Shown here piece by piece: positions 17,966 through 27,168 of a stretch of DNA of 64,000 nt (positions are counted from its first letter, which is position 1; each line of letters begins with the position of its first letter). A program made the position numbers and the translations under genes. Source of the stretch: Flavobacterium sp. xlx-214 (GTDB taxonomy: Bacteria; Bacteroidota; Bacteroidia; Flavobacteriales; Flavobacteriaceae); NCBI RefSeq assembly GCF_013874595.1, contig NZ_CP059431.1:2728001-2792000 (forward strand). The letters run 5' to 3'. A model generated the notes under the pieces. The model had not been told where the DNA came from. It worked only from the letters and a program-made list of their open reading frames with translations, and made no database searches.

Positions 17966-18574
17966 ATGTATCGATTTATATACTTAATATTGACTTTTTT
18001 ATTGTTTATTAATGCCAAAGGGCAAACGGATATGCTTACATCATTTACAATAAAAAATAATACTTTAAAATTATCTGATTTTACGAATACCAAAAAATTC
18101 CCTCATCTTCCTTATGGTGATGACAAAGAAACCATTTCAGATAAAAAACGAAAAGTATATCAGATCAATGATATTGACAAAATTCATTTATTAGATGTTA
18201 AAGGTAGCCTGCTTTTTATTGTAGTAAACAAACAACAAATTGTTCAAGACTATTGGTTGCGGATTGAAGGTGTTGAAAATGTAAAAAAAATGTACGATCA
18301 ATTATATCAATTGTACCCAAAAATGACTTCTTACAATGACGGAGTATTACGTTTTAAGCATTTTAACAATAATAAGGTATTAGAATTTACTATAAATAAT
18401 ATAAGACCATCGGATGTTTTTATGGACCTGCATTACACTATCGATTACGAAAACACTAGTTTGAATATGTTTAAGAATTACGATGCTAACATAGAACAAA
18501 CTCCGCAAAAAATTAATTTCAAGTATAATAGCACAGAGGCAATATATGAGATTTTTAAAACAGATGATCAATAG
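17966..18574 (+). CDS. Hypothetical secreted protein, possibly frameshifted at the 3' end
   Basis: This 202-residue protein has a signal peptide (FIYLILTFLLFINAKGQ). The mature part has no recognised motif. Directly after the stop, another frame continues as a plausible tail (NRSTFIAYEGHEYFDYEIES) to a stop at 18645-18647. A one-base shift may therefore have cut off about 25 residues, but this is not provable from one sequence. Confidence 0.7.
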   Translation: MYRFIYLILTFLLFINAKGQTDMLTSFTIKNNTLKLSDFTNTKKFPHLPYGDDKETISDKKRKVYQINDIDKIHLLDVKGSLLFIVVNKQQIVQDYWLRIEGVENVKKMYDQLYQLYPKMTSYNDGVLRFKHFNNNKVLEFTINNIRPSDVFMDLHYTIDYENTSLNMFKNYDANIEQTPQKINFKYNSTEAIYEIFKTDDQ

Positions 18575-18682
18575 AAGTACCTTCATTGCTTATGAAGGGC
18601 ATGAATATTTTGATTATGAAATTGAAAGTTTGAACAAAATAATTTAAAATGGAAATGACACACTCTTGTCATACTCTTATCT

Positions 18683-18690
18683 TATTTTTG
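18683..18690 (+). promoter_or_regulatory. -7 promoter element of the BtrH-like gene
   Basis: TATTTTTG matches TAnnTTTG, 10 bp before the ATG. A TTG lies 14 bp upstream, shorter than the usual spacing. Confidence 0.4.
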
Positions 18691-18700
18691 AAAAAAAAAC

Positions 18701-19681
18701 ATGATTATAGAGAATATAATACCTTTTAATGGACAACACTGTGAAACAACAGCTACAGGAACTTTATTAAATCAGTTAGGCATTTCTCTTTCTGAACCCA
18801 TGCTTTTTGGATTAGGTCAAGGACTTGGTTTTATTTATTGGAATATGAAAACCATGCCGTTTCCATTTATAGGTGGTCGTATAAAAACCGATTTGCTAAC
18901 ACAGAACATAGCGCGTTCTTTAAATTTATCACTTATTGTTAAAGAAACAACATCTCAACAAAAAGCATGGAAAGATGTAAAACAACTAATTGATAACAAA
19001 CAAATTGTTGGTTTAAAATTAGATTGTTATTATTTAGAATATTTTACCAAACCTTTTCATTTTGGAGGGCATTATGCCGCCATTTATGGGTATGATGACA
19101 TAAATGCTTATTTAGTAGACACGCAGCAACAAGGAGGGCAAGTAACAACTTCTTTATCTAGCTTAGCATTGGCAAGGGCAGCAAAAGGACCTATGACTTC
19201 CAAGAATTTATATTACACATTACAATTCACAGATAAAAAAATTAACATAGAAAAAGGAATAATTAATGCTATTAAAAACAATGCAACAGATTATTTAAAC
19301 CCTTCTATTAAAAACATCTCTTATCAAGGAATACTAAAAACAAGTACTGAAATAGCAAAATGGTTTCATACAAGTTCTCATATTGAAACAGAGTTTAAAG
19401 CCTGTGCTGAACTAATGGAAAAAGGAGGAACTGGAGGTGCTTTGTTTCGCAATCTATATAGAGATTTTTTAGAAGAAAGTTATACCATAATTCCTTTAGA
19501 CTTACTAAAAAAAGCATCCGAAAATTTCAAAGAAATTGCTCAAGAGTGGACAAATGTTTCAAATCTATTTTTAACTATTAGTGAAACAAAAGATGTTTAT
19601 TATGTTGAACAAGCTTCTGCGCTCTTACAAAGTATTTCGGATAAAGAAAAGAAAACGATGGAACTACTAACTAAATTATAA
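18701..19681 (+). CDS. BtrH N-terminal domain / DUF4872 protein
   Basis: This 326-residue protein has an N-terminal papain-like BtrH fold (residues 5-150). It has the likely nucleophile Cys14 in QHCETTATGTLL and a His in FGGHYAAIYGYDD, followed by VDTQQQGG. The C-terminal helical half matches the usual DUF4872 architecture. BtrH transfers an acyl chain from a carrier protein in butirosin biosynthesis. Orphan copies in Bacteroidetes have unknown substrates. No carrier-protein gene is nearby. Confidence 0.8.
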   Translation: MIIENIIPFNGQHCETTATGTLLNQLGISLSEPMLFGLGQGLGFIYWNMKTMPFPFIGGRIKTDLLTQNIARSLNLSLIVKETTSQQKAWKDVKQLIDNKQIVGLKLDCYYLEYFTKPFHFGGHYAAIYGYDDINAYLVDTQQQGGQVTTSLSSLALARAAKGPMTSKNLYYTLQFTDKKINIEKGIINAIKNNATDYLNPSIKNISYQGILKTSTEIAKWFHTSSHIETEFKACAELMEKGGTGGALFRNLYRDFLEESYTIIPLDLLKKASENFKEIAQEWTNVSNLFLTISETKDVYYVEQASALLQSISDKEKKTMELLTKL

Positions 19682-19687
19682 AAACAA

Positions 19688-20233
19688 ATGTGTAGGTATT
19701 CTATGACTATTTATAAACCTCACTATGCATGCTTTCATTGTTGCAAAACTTTTAAGCGTAGACTTATGACTGATATTAGTAGAGGTAAAATGGATGAAAC
19801 GGAAGCAAAATGCCCCCAATGTGGCACATTAATGGCCAATATGGGCTTGGATTTTGCAGCACCTAAAAAAGATAATCTCAAAGAATGGAAACATATTAAA
19901 GATTTATACTCTGTAGGCATTGCTTTCTATTCTTGCGGATGTTATGGTCCTGGTTATATTCCACGTGATAAAGAACAATTAATTGCTTATTTTGAAGAAA
20001 TACTAATTGGTTATAAAGAACAACTTACTTTTTGGCGCAATAGAATTGAGCCTACAAATAATAAAGAAGTACAAAGAGAGCAAAACAAATATTGGAGTAA
20101 TATTGGCAAAATCCCTTCAGATTACCGACCTAAAAAGGGAGCTATAACCAATGACGATGCTAAAAAATATTGGTTTGAACGAATAAAAATGATTGAACAA
20201 AAACTAAAGATTTTAAATACTTCAACAAATTAA
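19688..20233 (+). CDS. Hypothetical zinc-ribbon protein
   Basis: This 181-residue protein has two CxxC pairs that could bind zinc (CFHCC near residue 15, CPQCG near 37) and a CGCYGPGY stretch. An internal Met (MTIYKPHYACFHC) could be the true start. It lies 6 bp after the BtrH-like gene and is probably co-transcribed with it. Confidence 0.7.
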   Translation: MCRYSMTIYKPHYACFHCCKTFKRRLMTDISRGKMDETEAKCPQCGTLMANMGLDFAAPKKDNLKEWKHIKDLYSVGIAFYSCGCYGPGYIPRDKEQLIAYFEEILIGYKEQLTFWRNRIEPTNNKEVQREQNKYWSNIGKIPSDYRPKKGAITNDDAKKYWFERIKMIEQKLKILNTSTN

Positions 20234-20361
20234 AAGTGTTGTATTTTTTTTAGGAAACAGAAATCTTTTTGTTATTAAATTCTTAGAAAATATTTACTTT
20301 AGTGTAATTCTAAAAACGCTAATGAAAATAAAAGAATAATCGCAATCAATTTATACATCAT

Positions 20362-20754
20362 ATGTTTAGCATACAACAAATAGAAAAAGAGCATGAAAAA
20401 GTAAAATCGGGTGCAGATTTTCCTAAGTACATTCAAGCATTAAAGCAAATGGGCGTACAATCATTTCAAACATTGGTAAAAGATAGCAGCACTACCTATT
20501 TAGGTACTAACAACAATACGTTAACTTCTGAACCTCAATATGAACCTTTGTTTATTGCTGACGAGGTAACTACTGATACCTTCAAAACTAAACTACGAGA
20601 ACACCAACAAGGAAAAACAGATTATTTCACATTTTGTAGTGATTGTGCTGTAAATGGCATTGAAAAATGGGTCATGGATCTTGAAAAAATGACGTGCGTT
20701 TATTATGATAAAACAGGAAATGACATTCTAACGGAACAAATTTCAGAAGTTTAA
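20362..20754 (+). CDS. DUF1398 family protein
   Basis: This 130-residue cytoplasmic protein matches the DUF1398 (YbcV-like) pattern: an N-terminal HEKVKSGADFPKYI, a Gly-rich middle, and the ending CSDCAVNGIEKWVMDLEKMTCVYYD. The function of the family is unknown. Confidence 0.8.
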   Translation: MFSIQQIEKEHEKVKSGADFPKYIQALKQMGVQSFQTLVKDSSTTYLGTNNNTLTSEPQYEPLFIADEVTTDTFKTKLREHQQGKTDYFTFCSDCAVNGIEKWVMDLEKMTCVYYDKTGNDILTEQISEV

Positions 20755-20826
20755 CTATCGTTGTGTTCTTATATCGAGCTTAATCTCAAGTACTTTAGGA
20801 GTGAATTGTTGAATAGATGCTGATTT

Positions 20827-21387
20827 TTAAAACGACACCTTTCCATAAGTAGCCATGGTCCACTCATCACGTGTCATACGACTAATATGCTCAACTTGAG
20901 CCCCCGCTACATATACACTCTCACTTGCTTCTTCAATATGATGGTGACGAAAACCGCATTTCTCTTGTGCTATTTTAGATTTAGCATTTCCATCGTAATA
21001 GCCGCTCCATATATTTACTAGTCTTAGATTTTCAAATCCATAGCGTACTATTTCTTTAATAGCTTCTGGCATGATGCCTTTACCCCAAAATGGTACGCCC
21101 AGCCAATACGATATTTCGGCTTCTGCTTCTGTAATAGGAAAATTACTTTTTGCCCCAACAATCAAACTAATCATTCCTATAACTTTGTCGGTATTTTTTA
21201 ATGTAACGGCAAAAACGCCCTCCTGATTAAAAATTGTTTGGATGATTTCTTTGCTTTGTTCAACACTTATATGAGGCGGCCAACCAGCTATTGGTCCCAC
21301 TCTATCGTCTTTAGCATATTCATATACTGCTGCTGCATCTGTTTCTTTAAATGGACGCAAAATCAATCTTTCAGTTTCTAAAATCAT
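20827..21387 (-). CDS. GNAT N-acetyltransferase (RimJ/RimL-like)
   Basis: This 186-residue protein opens with LETERLILRPFKETDAAAVYEY. The acetyl-CoA binding loop is in VPFWGKGIMPEAIKE, and NAKSKIAQEKCGF is the usual end motif of RimJ/RimL-like enzymes. The acceptor is unknown. It is divergent from the AraC gene at 21538, which could control it. Confidence 0.88.
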   Translation of the reverse strand: MILETERLILRPFKETDAAAVYEYAKDDRVGPIAGWPPHISVEQSKEIIQTIFNQEGVFAVTLKNTDKVIGMISLIVGAKSNFPITEAEAEISYWLGVPFWGKGIMPEAIKEIVRYGFENLRLVNIWSGYYDGNAKSKIAQEKCGFRHHHIEEASESVYVAGAQVEHISRMTRDEWTMATYGKVSF

Positions 21388-21537
21388 AACATTATTTGGT
21401 ATTAAAAGTATAGGACAAAACTACCTTCTTATGAAAAACAACTTAGTGTCATTATTTAAGCAATTTAGGTACTTTTTAAAACAAAAAGAGCTAATAACAC
21501 ATAAATATATTAATTTTACTACAAAAACAGAAAGTAC

Positions 21538-22365
21538 ATGAAAAGATATGTGTCTAATTTTGTAAAAGAAAAAGAACTACTAACTATTGGAGAAAGTACT
21601 TTTCGTAGTAGCATTGGACTCCCTTTGCAGCTTACCTATACATCGCTTATCATTTGTACAAAAGGAAACGCTGTAGTTAGTGTTAACTTTAAAAACTATT
21701 TGCTTAAAGCCAATGATGTGTTAGTTTTGGCAGAAGATTACGTAACCATAATACAGCGTGCATCTAATGATTTTAATGCATTTTATTGTCTTGTAGACAA
21801 AACTTTGGCTGCCGAAATTGCCTATGATTTACCCAATCAGCTTTTTTTGTACCTTAATAAATACCCATTTGCTAGACCTCGAGGTTTAGAAATTTCTTTA
21901 CTTTATGGATGGATAGATGCGTTAAAGAATATAAAAAATAGCTGTACTCCGCATCAACATATCATGTATAGAAATCATTTACAGAATTTTTTTCTAAAAA
22001 TGGCTGCAACCGTTTCCTTTGAAAATCTAAACCTGGAAAAACAATATAGTAGAAAAGAAATGTTGTCTTGGAATTTTTGGGAATTGATTGGTAAGTACAG
22101 TAACAAAGAAAGAAACGTTGCATTTTATGCAGAAAAACTGCATATTACCCCTTACTATCTGTCTCAAATAACGAAAGATTTTCTGAACGATTCACCCAAA
22201 GGTTTAATTGACAGACAAGTTGTTCTAGAGATTAAAACCTTACTGCGCACCACTGAAAAATCGATCAAAGAAATAGCAGAGATTCTTAATTTTGAAGATA
22301 CCTCTTATTTAGCTCGCTATTTTAAACGTCAAACAGGAATCACATTAACAGCCTATAGAAAATAA
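21538..22365 (+). CDS. AraC family transcriptional regulator
   Basis: This 275-residue protein has an N-terminal cupin-like sensor region (VVSVNFKNYLLKANDVLVLAED). The C-terminal AraC DNA-binding domain (about 175-275) has two HTHs: FYAEKLHITPYYLSQITKD and IKEIAEILNFEDTSYLARYF, then RQTGITLTAYRK. The ligand is unknown. It is divergent from a GNAT gene 150 bp away. Confidence 0.9.
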   Translation: MKRYVSNFVKEKELLTIGESTFRSSIGLPLQLTYTSLIICTKGNAVVSVNFKNYLLKANDVLVLAEDYVTIIQRASNDFNAFYCLVDKTLAAEIAYDLPNQLFLYLNKYPFARPRGLEISLLYGWIDALKNIKNSCTPHQHIMYRNHLQNFFLKMAATVSFENLNLEKQYSRKEMLSWNFWELIGKYSNKERNVAFYAEKLHITPYYLSQITKDFLNDSPKGLIDRQVVLEIKTLLRTTEKSIKEIAEILNFEDTSYLARYFKRQTGITLTAYRK

Positions 22366-22426
22366 GTTAGGCATTAAAAAAACTATCAAGCATAATTTAA
22401 ACCTTATATTTCTAATTTTAAAACGA

Positions 22427-23026
22427 ATGATTTTACCTTTTGAAACCTATAATCCTTTATGGAAACAGCAGTTTGAAGAAATTAAAATTGAAATAGAAAA
22501 TGTTTTGAAAACTTTTCCAATTCAAATTGATCATATTGGAAGTACTTCTGTGAATGGAATTTCAGCAAAACCTATAATTGATATTCAGTTAGGAGTTGAA
22601 ACTGAGGAATATTTGGATAAAATTCCAGAGTTCCTAAAATTACCAAATGTTGTCTATTATGAAAAGTACAATCAAGAGATGCCTACAAGAAGGTTTTTTG
22701 TAATGTTTAAACAATCAACAGAAGAAATGAACACTTCATCAATTATAAAACTAGATGAAGAAATTCCTGCAGTATTACAAAACCATAATTTACGTTTGGC
22801 TCATATTCACGCGTTTGTTAAAGATTCGGAAGAATGGATTCGTCATATTGCGTTTCGAGATTATTTGCGAACAAATGATCAAGTAAAAAATGAATACCAA
22901 ATCTTAAAAGAAAAACTCGTTAAAAACGAATGGAAAGATGGTAACGAATACAACGAAGCAAAAGATGATTTCTTGAAAAGGTATGAAAAAATTGCTGTAA
23001 ATTGGTATCAAAACAAAAATATTTAG
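22427..23026 (+). CDS. GrpB family (UPF0157) nucleotidyltransferase-fold protein
   Basis: This 199-residue protein matches GrpB: ETYNPLWKQQFEEIKIEIE, the core DHIGSTSVNGISAKPIIDIQ (residues 37-56) and LAHIHAFVKDSEEW, then FRDYLRTN. The fold is nucleotidyltransferase-like, and the role is not settled in the family. Confidence 0.9.
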   Translation: MILPFETYNPLWKQQFEEIKIEIENVLKTFPIQIDHIGSTSVNGISAKPIIDIQLGVETEEYLDKIPEFLKLPNVVYYEKYNQEMPTRRFFVMFKQSTEEMNTSSIIKLDEEIPAVLQNHNLRLAHIHAFVKDSEEWIRHIAFRDYLRTNDQVKNEYQILKEKLVKNEWKDGNEYNEAKDDFLKRYEKIAVNWYQNKNI

Positions 23027-23079
23027 CCACGTATCATATGTTCGTTCAATTTGTTTAGGACCTTTAATACTTCCAAAAA

Positions 23080-23598
23080 ATGAAAAACCTTATCACCTTT
23101 GTACTCACTTTCTTTTTTGTATACGCAAAAGCTCAGAACATACAAATTGTAAAAGACGATGACCTAAAAGCAAACGGTAAAGTCATGTTCTTTACAACAA
23201 AAGATGAACTTATTTCAAAAATGGGCAAAGCTGAAAAATGGATAGAGACTTATCCTGAATGTGGAACCTATGCAGAGGAAGCCGCAAATAAGACTCCATT
23301 TTATACGTACCAAAGGCAAGGTTTTACTTTTTTGGTTTACAGCAAAACTGCGGAATTTCAGAAAGTCGATTTAAAAAACAATCCCAAAAGTTTTATTCAT
23401 ATTGGGAAATGGAAAATATCAAGCAAGACAACCCTTAACAATTTAAAAAAGATGTTCCCCATTGCCTATAAAAATTATACAAAAGAGCAAAATCCAGCTT
23501 TTATAAGATTGAAATTTAATGCAGAATGGGATGATGAAATACAAATTGAATTAAAAAACCACAAAGTAGTAGCAGTTTACTATTGGTCGCCATGTTAG
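23080..23598 (+). CDS. Hypothetical secreted protein
   Basis: This 172-residue protein has a signal peptide (LITFVLTFFFVYAKAQ). It has no recognised motif; two Cys residues (PECGTY, and SPC at the very end) could form a disulfide in the periplasm. Confidence 0.7.
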   Translation: MKNLITFVLTFFFVYAKAQNIQIVKDDDLKANGKVMFFTTKDELISKMGKAEKWIETYPECGTYAEEAANKTPFYTYQRQGFTFLVYSKTAEFQKVDLKNNPKSFIHIGKWKISSKTTLNNLKKMFPIAYKNYTKEQNPAFIRLKFNAEWDDEIQIELKNHKVVAVYYWSPC

Positions 23599-23692
23599 TT
23601 GTTTATTACATCAATCCTTATAAAAAACAATTTTTATTGTAACAATAATAAACCCCTCAAGACTATCTATTTAACAATAATACCAACTCAAA

Positions 23693-24529
23693 ATGATTAT
23701 TCGCAGATTAAATCAGAACGACACTCCCATTTTATTAAAAACAATTAATGCCGCATTTGCAGATTACATAGTTCCGTTTCAACTAACTGAAGCGCAATTA
23801 CAATCAAAAATTACATCGGAAAATATTTTATTAGATTGGTCTATTGGTGTTTTTCTCGAAGATGAAATGGTAGCTTTCATTATGCACGGTGTACGTAATG
23901 AAAATCGCAAAACAAAAGTTTACAATGCAGGAACGGGTGTAATTCCAACACATCGGGGAAAAGCTTTGGTAGATAAAATGTATGATTTTATTCAAGACTT
24001 TTTATTAAAAAATCACACAAACCAACTCATTTTGGAAGTGATTGAAGGGAACAGCTCGGCCATAAGAGCTTATGAGAAAAATGGCTTTAAAATCAATAGA
24101 AAGCTCTTGTGTTTTAGTGGCATTTTAGATGTAAAATTGAACACTAATATTGCTAAAATTCGAATTCTAAATGATATAAACTGGGATGAATTGCGCAATT
24201 TTTGGGATATTTCACCAAGTTGGCAAAGCAGTAATGAAAGTATGAAGATGGCAAAACCAACTGCTTTGGGCGCTTTTGTAAATGATCATTTAGTGGGGTA
24301 TGTTTTGTTTAATCCCACAAACAAGCGGGTTTATCAAATTGCCGTTTCGAAAGAATTTCGCCGAAAAGGCATTGGAAAGCAACTTTTTCAAGAAGTTCAA
24401 AACCAATTATCTGGTGAGAAAATGCAGGTCAATAATGTGGATGAAGCTGGCGAAAACTTGAAATTGTTTTTTGAAGATTTAGGTTTAAAAAACGATATCA
24501 ATCAATTTGAAATGACCAAATATTTATGA
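23693..24529 (+). CDS. Tandem GNAT acetyltransferase
   Basis: This 278-residue protein has two GNAT folds. The first (1-145) has VIPTHRGKALVDKMYDF and NSSAIRAYEKNGF. The second (150-278) has VSKEFRRKGIGKQLFQEV, the more complete acetyl-CoA loop. The substrate is unknown. Confidence 0.87.
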   Translation: MIIRRLNQNDTPILLKTINAAFADYIVPFQLTEAQLQSKITSENILLDWSIGVFLEDEMVAFIMHGVRNENRKTKVYNAGTGVIPTHRGKALVDKMYDFIQDFLLKNHTNQLILEVIEGNSSAIRAYEKNGFKINRKLLCFSGILDVKLNTNIAKIRILNDINWDELRNFWDISPSWQSSNESMKMAKPTALGAFVNDHLVGYVLFNPTNKRVYQIAVSKEFRRKGIGKQLFQEVQNQLSGEKMQVNNVDEAGENLKLFFEDLGLKNDINQFEMTKYL

Positions 24530-24601
24530 GAACCACTCATGCATCAACAACCTATTGTGATGAATTAACAAGTATTAGGTTTAAAACAATTAATAGTAGT
24601 A

Positions 24602-25552
24602 ATGAAAAAGTCCGACATCAAAGAATTGCGTAACGAACAGGATTTCGAGGACTTTTATTTGCACGATGCACCTGAAAGTTTTTGCGTAGAAAGCAATGCG
24701 ATTTCGTACGAACATGGAAGTGGATTTTTGGAAATCGCCACACTTGAAGACCTTAAAAAGCAGCAAAAAGATACTGTAGGAAAGCAAACGAGACGTAAGT
24801 TTTACAGCATTGTTTTGTTGACAGAAGGACAAATCGAAGAAAGCATTGGACATCGAAAATATCAGTTCGGACCCCAAACTATGTATTTTGTTGGCGAAAA
24901 CCAAATTCATGCCGTAGAGCGTTGGAGCGACGATGTAAAGGGCATTTATTGCATGTTTGATGCCGATTATTTTTTGCTTTGTATTAAACATCAAATCAAG
25001 TTGAATCAATTTCCGTTTTTTGATTTGGATAAAGAACCTTTCATTGAACTTTCCGAACGTGAAACCGGCATGATGACGCATCTTTTTTGGAAATTAAATA
25101 GCGAGAAATGTCAGAAATCAACGTTCAATGACGATTTGCTAACACGAATGTTTCTGAATGTAATTTTGCTGGAAGCTGAAAGAATTTATAATAAAAAAGC
25201 TGCTCAAGAAAACTTTTCTTTATCCCGAAAAGACCAGTTGGCATCGCAGTTTCAGTTGTTGGTAAATCAGCATTTTATCGAAAAGAGGCAAGTAAGCGAT
25301 TACGCCGATTTGTTGCATGTACATCCCAATCATCTTAACGATTTGGTGAAGGAAGTTTCGGGTTTGTCAGCGAGTCATTTTATCCAAAAACAATTGTTAC
25401 AAGAGGCGAAATCTCGTTTGTTGCAGACCAATGATACGGTTTCGATGATTGCTTCCGAACTGAATTTTACAGATGATTCCTATTTTAATCGATTCTTCAA
25501 AAAACAAACAGGATTAACTCCTTTGCAGTTTCGTAAAAACCACAAACATTGA
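24602..25552 (+). CDS. AraC family transcriptional regulator
   Basis: This 316-residue protein has a cupin-type N-terminus (HRKYQFGPQTMYFVGENQIH) and a C-terminal two-HTH AraC domain (YADLLHVHPNHLNDLVKEVSG; VSMIASELNFTDDSYFNRFF, then TGLTPLQFRK). Its codons are richer in G and C at third positions (gaacgtgaaaccggcatgat) than nearby genes, hinting at separate origin. Confidence 0.9.
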   Translation: MKKSDIKELRNEQDFEDFYLHDAPESFCVESNAISYEHGSGFLEIATLEDLKKQQKDTVGKQTRRKFYSIVLLTEGQIEESIGHRKYQFGPQTMYFVGENQIHAVERWSDDVKGIYCMFDADYFLLCIKHQIKLNQFPFFDLDKEPFIELSERETGMMTHLFWKLNSEKCQKSTFNDDLLTRMFLNVILLEAERIYNKKAAQENFSLSRKDQLASQFQLLVNQHFIEKRQVSDYADLLHVHPNHLNDLVKEVSGLSASHFIQKQLLQEAKSRLLQTNDTVSMIASELNFTDDSYFNRFFKKQTGLTPLQFRKNHKH

Positions 25553-25587
25553 GTAAGTTCAATTGATCCTTTAGTAAACACTTATCT

Positions 25588-26127
25588 ATGAATACATTTT
25601 TTGTCCTTACTGGTGGTCCCAGTGTAGGAAAAACGAGCTTGTTAGAAGCTCTACATCAGTACGGATTTAAAACTATACCTGAAGATGCACGACGTATCAT
25701 AAAAAATCAAGTGCAAATCAATGGTGACGCTTTGCCTTGGCAAAATAAACAGAAATATGCCGATCTTATGTTGGAAGCCGCGCTAGAAAATTATTCTGAA
25801 CAGAAAAAACTCGACATAAAAAGTCCAGTTTTCTTTGATAGAGGGCATCTAGATAGCATTTGTTATATGAAAATGGAACATTTGAAGATTGATGAAAACA
25901 GTTTGAAAATTGTTCGGGAGAATCCTTATGAAAATGTATTTATTTTACCACCTTGGAAAGAAATTTACACAACAGATTCGGAACGAAAACAAAGTTGGGA
26001 AGAGGTTTTGTACACGCATGAAATGATGAAGCAAACCTATATTGAATTTGGTTATTCGCCGATTGAAGTGCCAAAAATGAGTGTTAAAGATAGACTTGAT
26101 TTCGTTCTTAAATTTTTAAAGAAGTAA
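25588..26127 (+). CDS. P-loop NTPase (AAA_28-like ATPase/kinase)
   Basis: This 179-residue protein has a Walker A at residues 9-17 (GGPSVGKTS), PEDARRIIKNQV, and FFDRGHLDSICY as a Walker B-like strand. The pattern resembles the AAA_28 family of small nucleotide-binding proteins. It is 35 bp after the AraC gene and could be co-transcribed. The substrate is unknown. Confidence 0.85.
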   Translation: MNTFFVLTGGPSVGKTSLLEALHQYGFKTIPEDARRIIKNQVQINGDALPWQNKQKYADLMLEAALENYSEQKKLDIKSPVFFDRGHLDSICYMKMEHLKIDENSLKIVRENPYENVFILPPWKEIYTTDSERKQSWEEVLYTHEMMKQTYIEFGYSPIEVPKMSVKDRLDFVLKFLKK

Positions 26128-26215
26128 ATCTTTGATTTGTACAACTTTTCCAAGGATTTGTGTTGGGAATAATTAGTTGAACTGAAATAGATTTGTACTC
26201 ATAAATTATTACAGT

Positions 26216-26515
26216 ATGAATCAAGAAATTAATAATTCTCAAAAAGAGGAAAAGTTAGTGTTAATGCAGTTTTATGCAGAATGGTGTCAGCCGTGTAAAA
26301 TGATGATGCCTGTCATCAATCGAATTCACGACCGAAAGTATTTTTAGTTAGATATTAAGCAAATTGATGTCGATACAGACTCTGAAATTGCCGAACAATA
26401 CGGGATTCGTTCCATTCCAACATTTGTAGTTTTGAAGAACAACAATGAAGTTTGGCGAAAGGCAGGAACAATGACCGAAAAAGATCTTTTAGAAATTTTA
26501 AACGCTTTGGCTTAA
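26216..26515 (+). pseudogene. Thioredoxin gene interrupted by an in-frame TAG
   Basis: Translation from ATG 26216 gives MNQEINNSQKEEKLVLMQFY, then AEWCQPCKMMMPVINRIHDRKYF, then TAG at codon 44 (26345-26347). The same frame continues with LDIKQIDVDTDSEIAEQYGI and RSIPTFVVLKNNNEVW to TAA at 26513. Both halves are clearly thioredoxin (redox motif WCQPC at 23-27; cis-Pro in SIPTF). A single base change would restore a 99-residue protein. Either it is a recent pseudogene, or the read carries an error. It is 12 bp upstream of the DUF2938 gene, on the same strand. Confidence 0.85.
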
Positions 26516-26527
26516 TTCATTTTGGAT

Positions 26528-27025
26528 ATGGATAATTTGTTTCAAATGCTGATATATTCAGTCATTATCGGAGTTGGCGCAACAATTTTTATGGATTTGT
26601 ATGCTATTTTCATTAAACGATTTTTTAATATTCCATCTTTGGATTTCGCTATTGTTGGTCGTTGGGTTGGACATTTTAAAAATGGAATTTTTACCCATAA
26701 AAACATACTTCAATCCGAGAAAATAAAAGGCGAACGCGCAATTGGATGGCTTTCTCATTACTTAATCGGAGTTTCGTTTGCGTTTTTGTTGCTCTTAATC
26801 TGTGGAATAGATTGGGTTAAAAATCCAACCTTTTGGCCGTGTATCGTAATTGGTCTTGCAACTACGATTGCGCCTTGGTTTTTAATGCAACCCTCTTTTG
26901 GCTTTGGCATTGCAGCTTCTAAAACTCCCAATCCTAATTTGTCACGATTAAGAAGTTTGCAAGCACATTTTGTTTACGGTTTAGGTTTGTATGTGGCGGC
27001 TTTCCTATTGAGTTTTTGGTTTTAG
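26528..27025 (+). CDS. DUF2938 family membrane protein
   Basis: This 165-residue inner-membrane protein has about four TM helices (IYSVIIGVGATIFMDLYAIF; YLIGVSFAFLLLLICGI; PCIVIGLATTIAPWFLMQPS; FVYGLGLYVAAFLLSF). GRWVGHFKNGIF and the PSFGFGIAASKTPNP stretch are typical of DUF2938. I chose ATG 26528 over an in-frame TTG at 26522. It is co-directional with the broken thioredoxin gene. Confidence 0.85.
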   Translation: MDNLFQMLIYSVIIGVGATIFMDLYAIFIKRFFNIPSLDFAIVGRWVGHFKNGIFTHKNILQSEKIKGERAIGWLSHYLIGVSFAFLLLLICGIDWVKNPTFWPCIVIGLATTIAPWFLMQPSFGFGIAASKTPNPNLSRLRSLQAHFVYGLGLYVAAFLLSFWF

Positions 27026-27168
27026 TGTTTTAATAAATTGTACACAGAATTGTCTTATGAAGAAGTGCTTTGCTTTGTTAAGTAATATGTATGTAGAAAA
27101 TGTGAGCGTTATCAATCAAAAAACTTTTGTTATATTCGATTCTATTCAACTATGTAAAATCAACTCAA

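Noticed and set aside
26345..26347. TAG as a recoded (pyrrolysine or suppressed) codon
   Set aside because: No pyl genes or suppressor tRNA are seen, and no known thioredoxin uses such a codon there.
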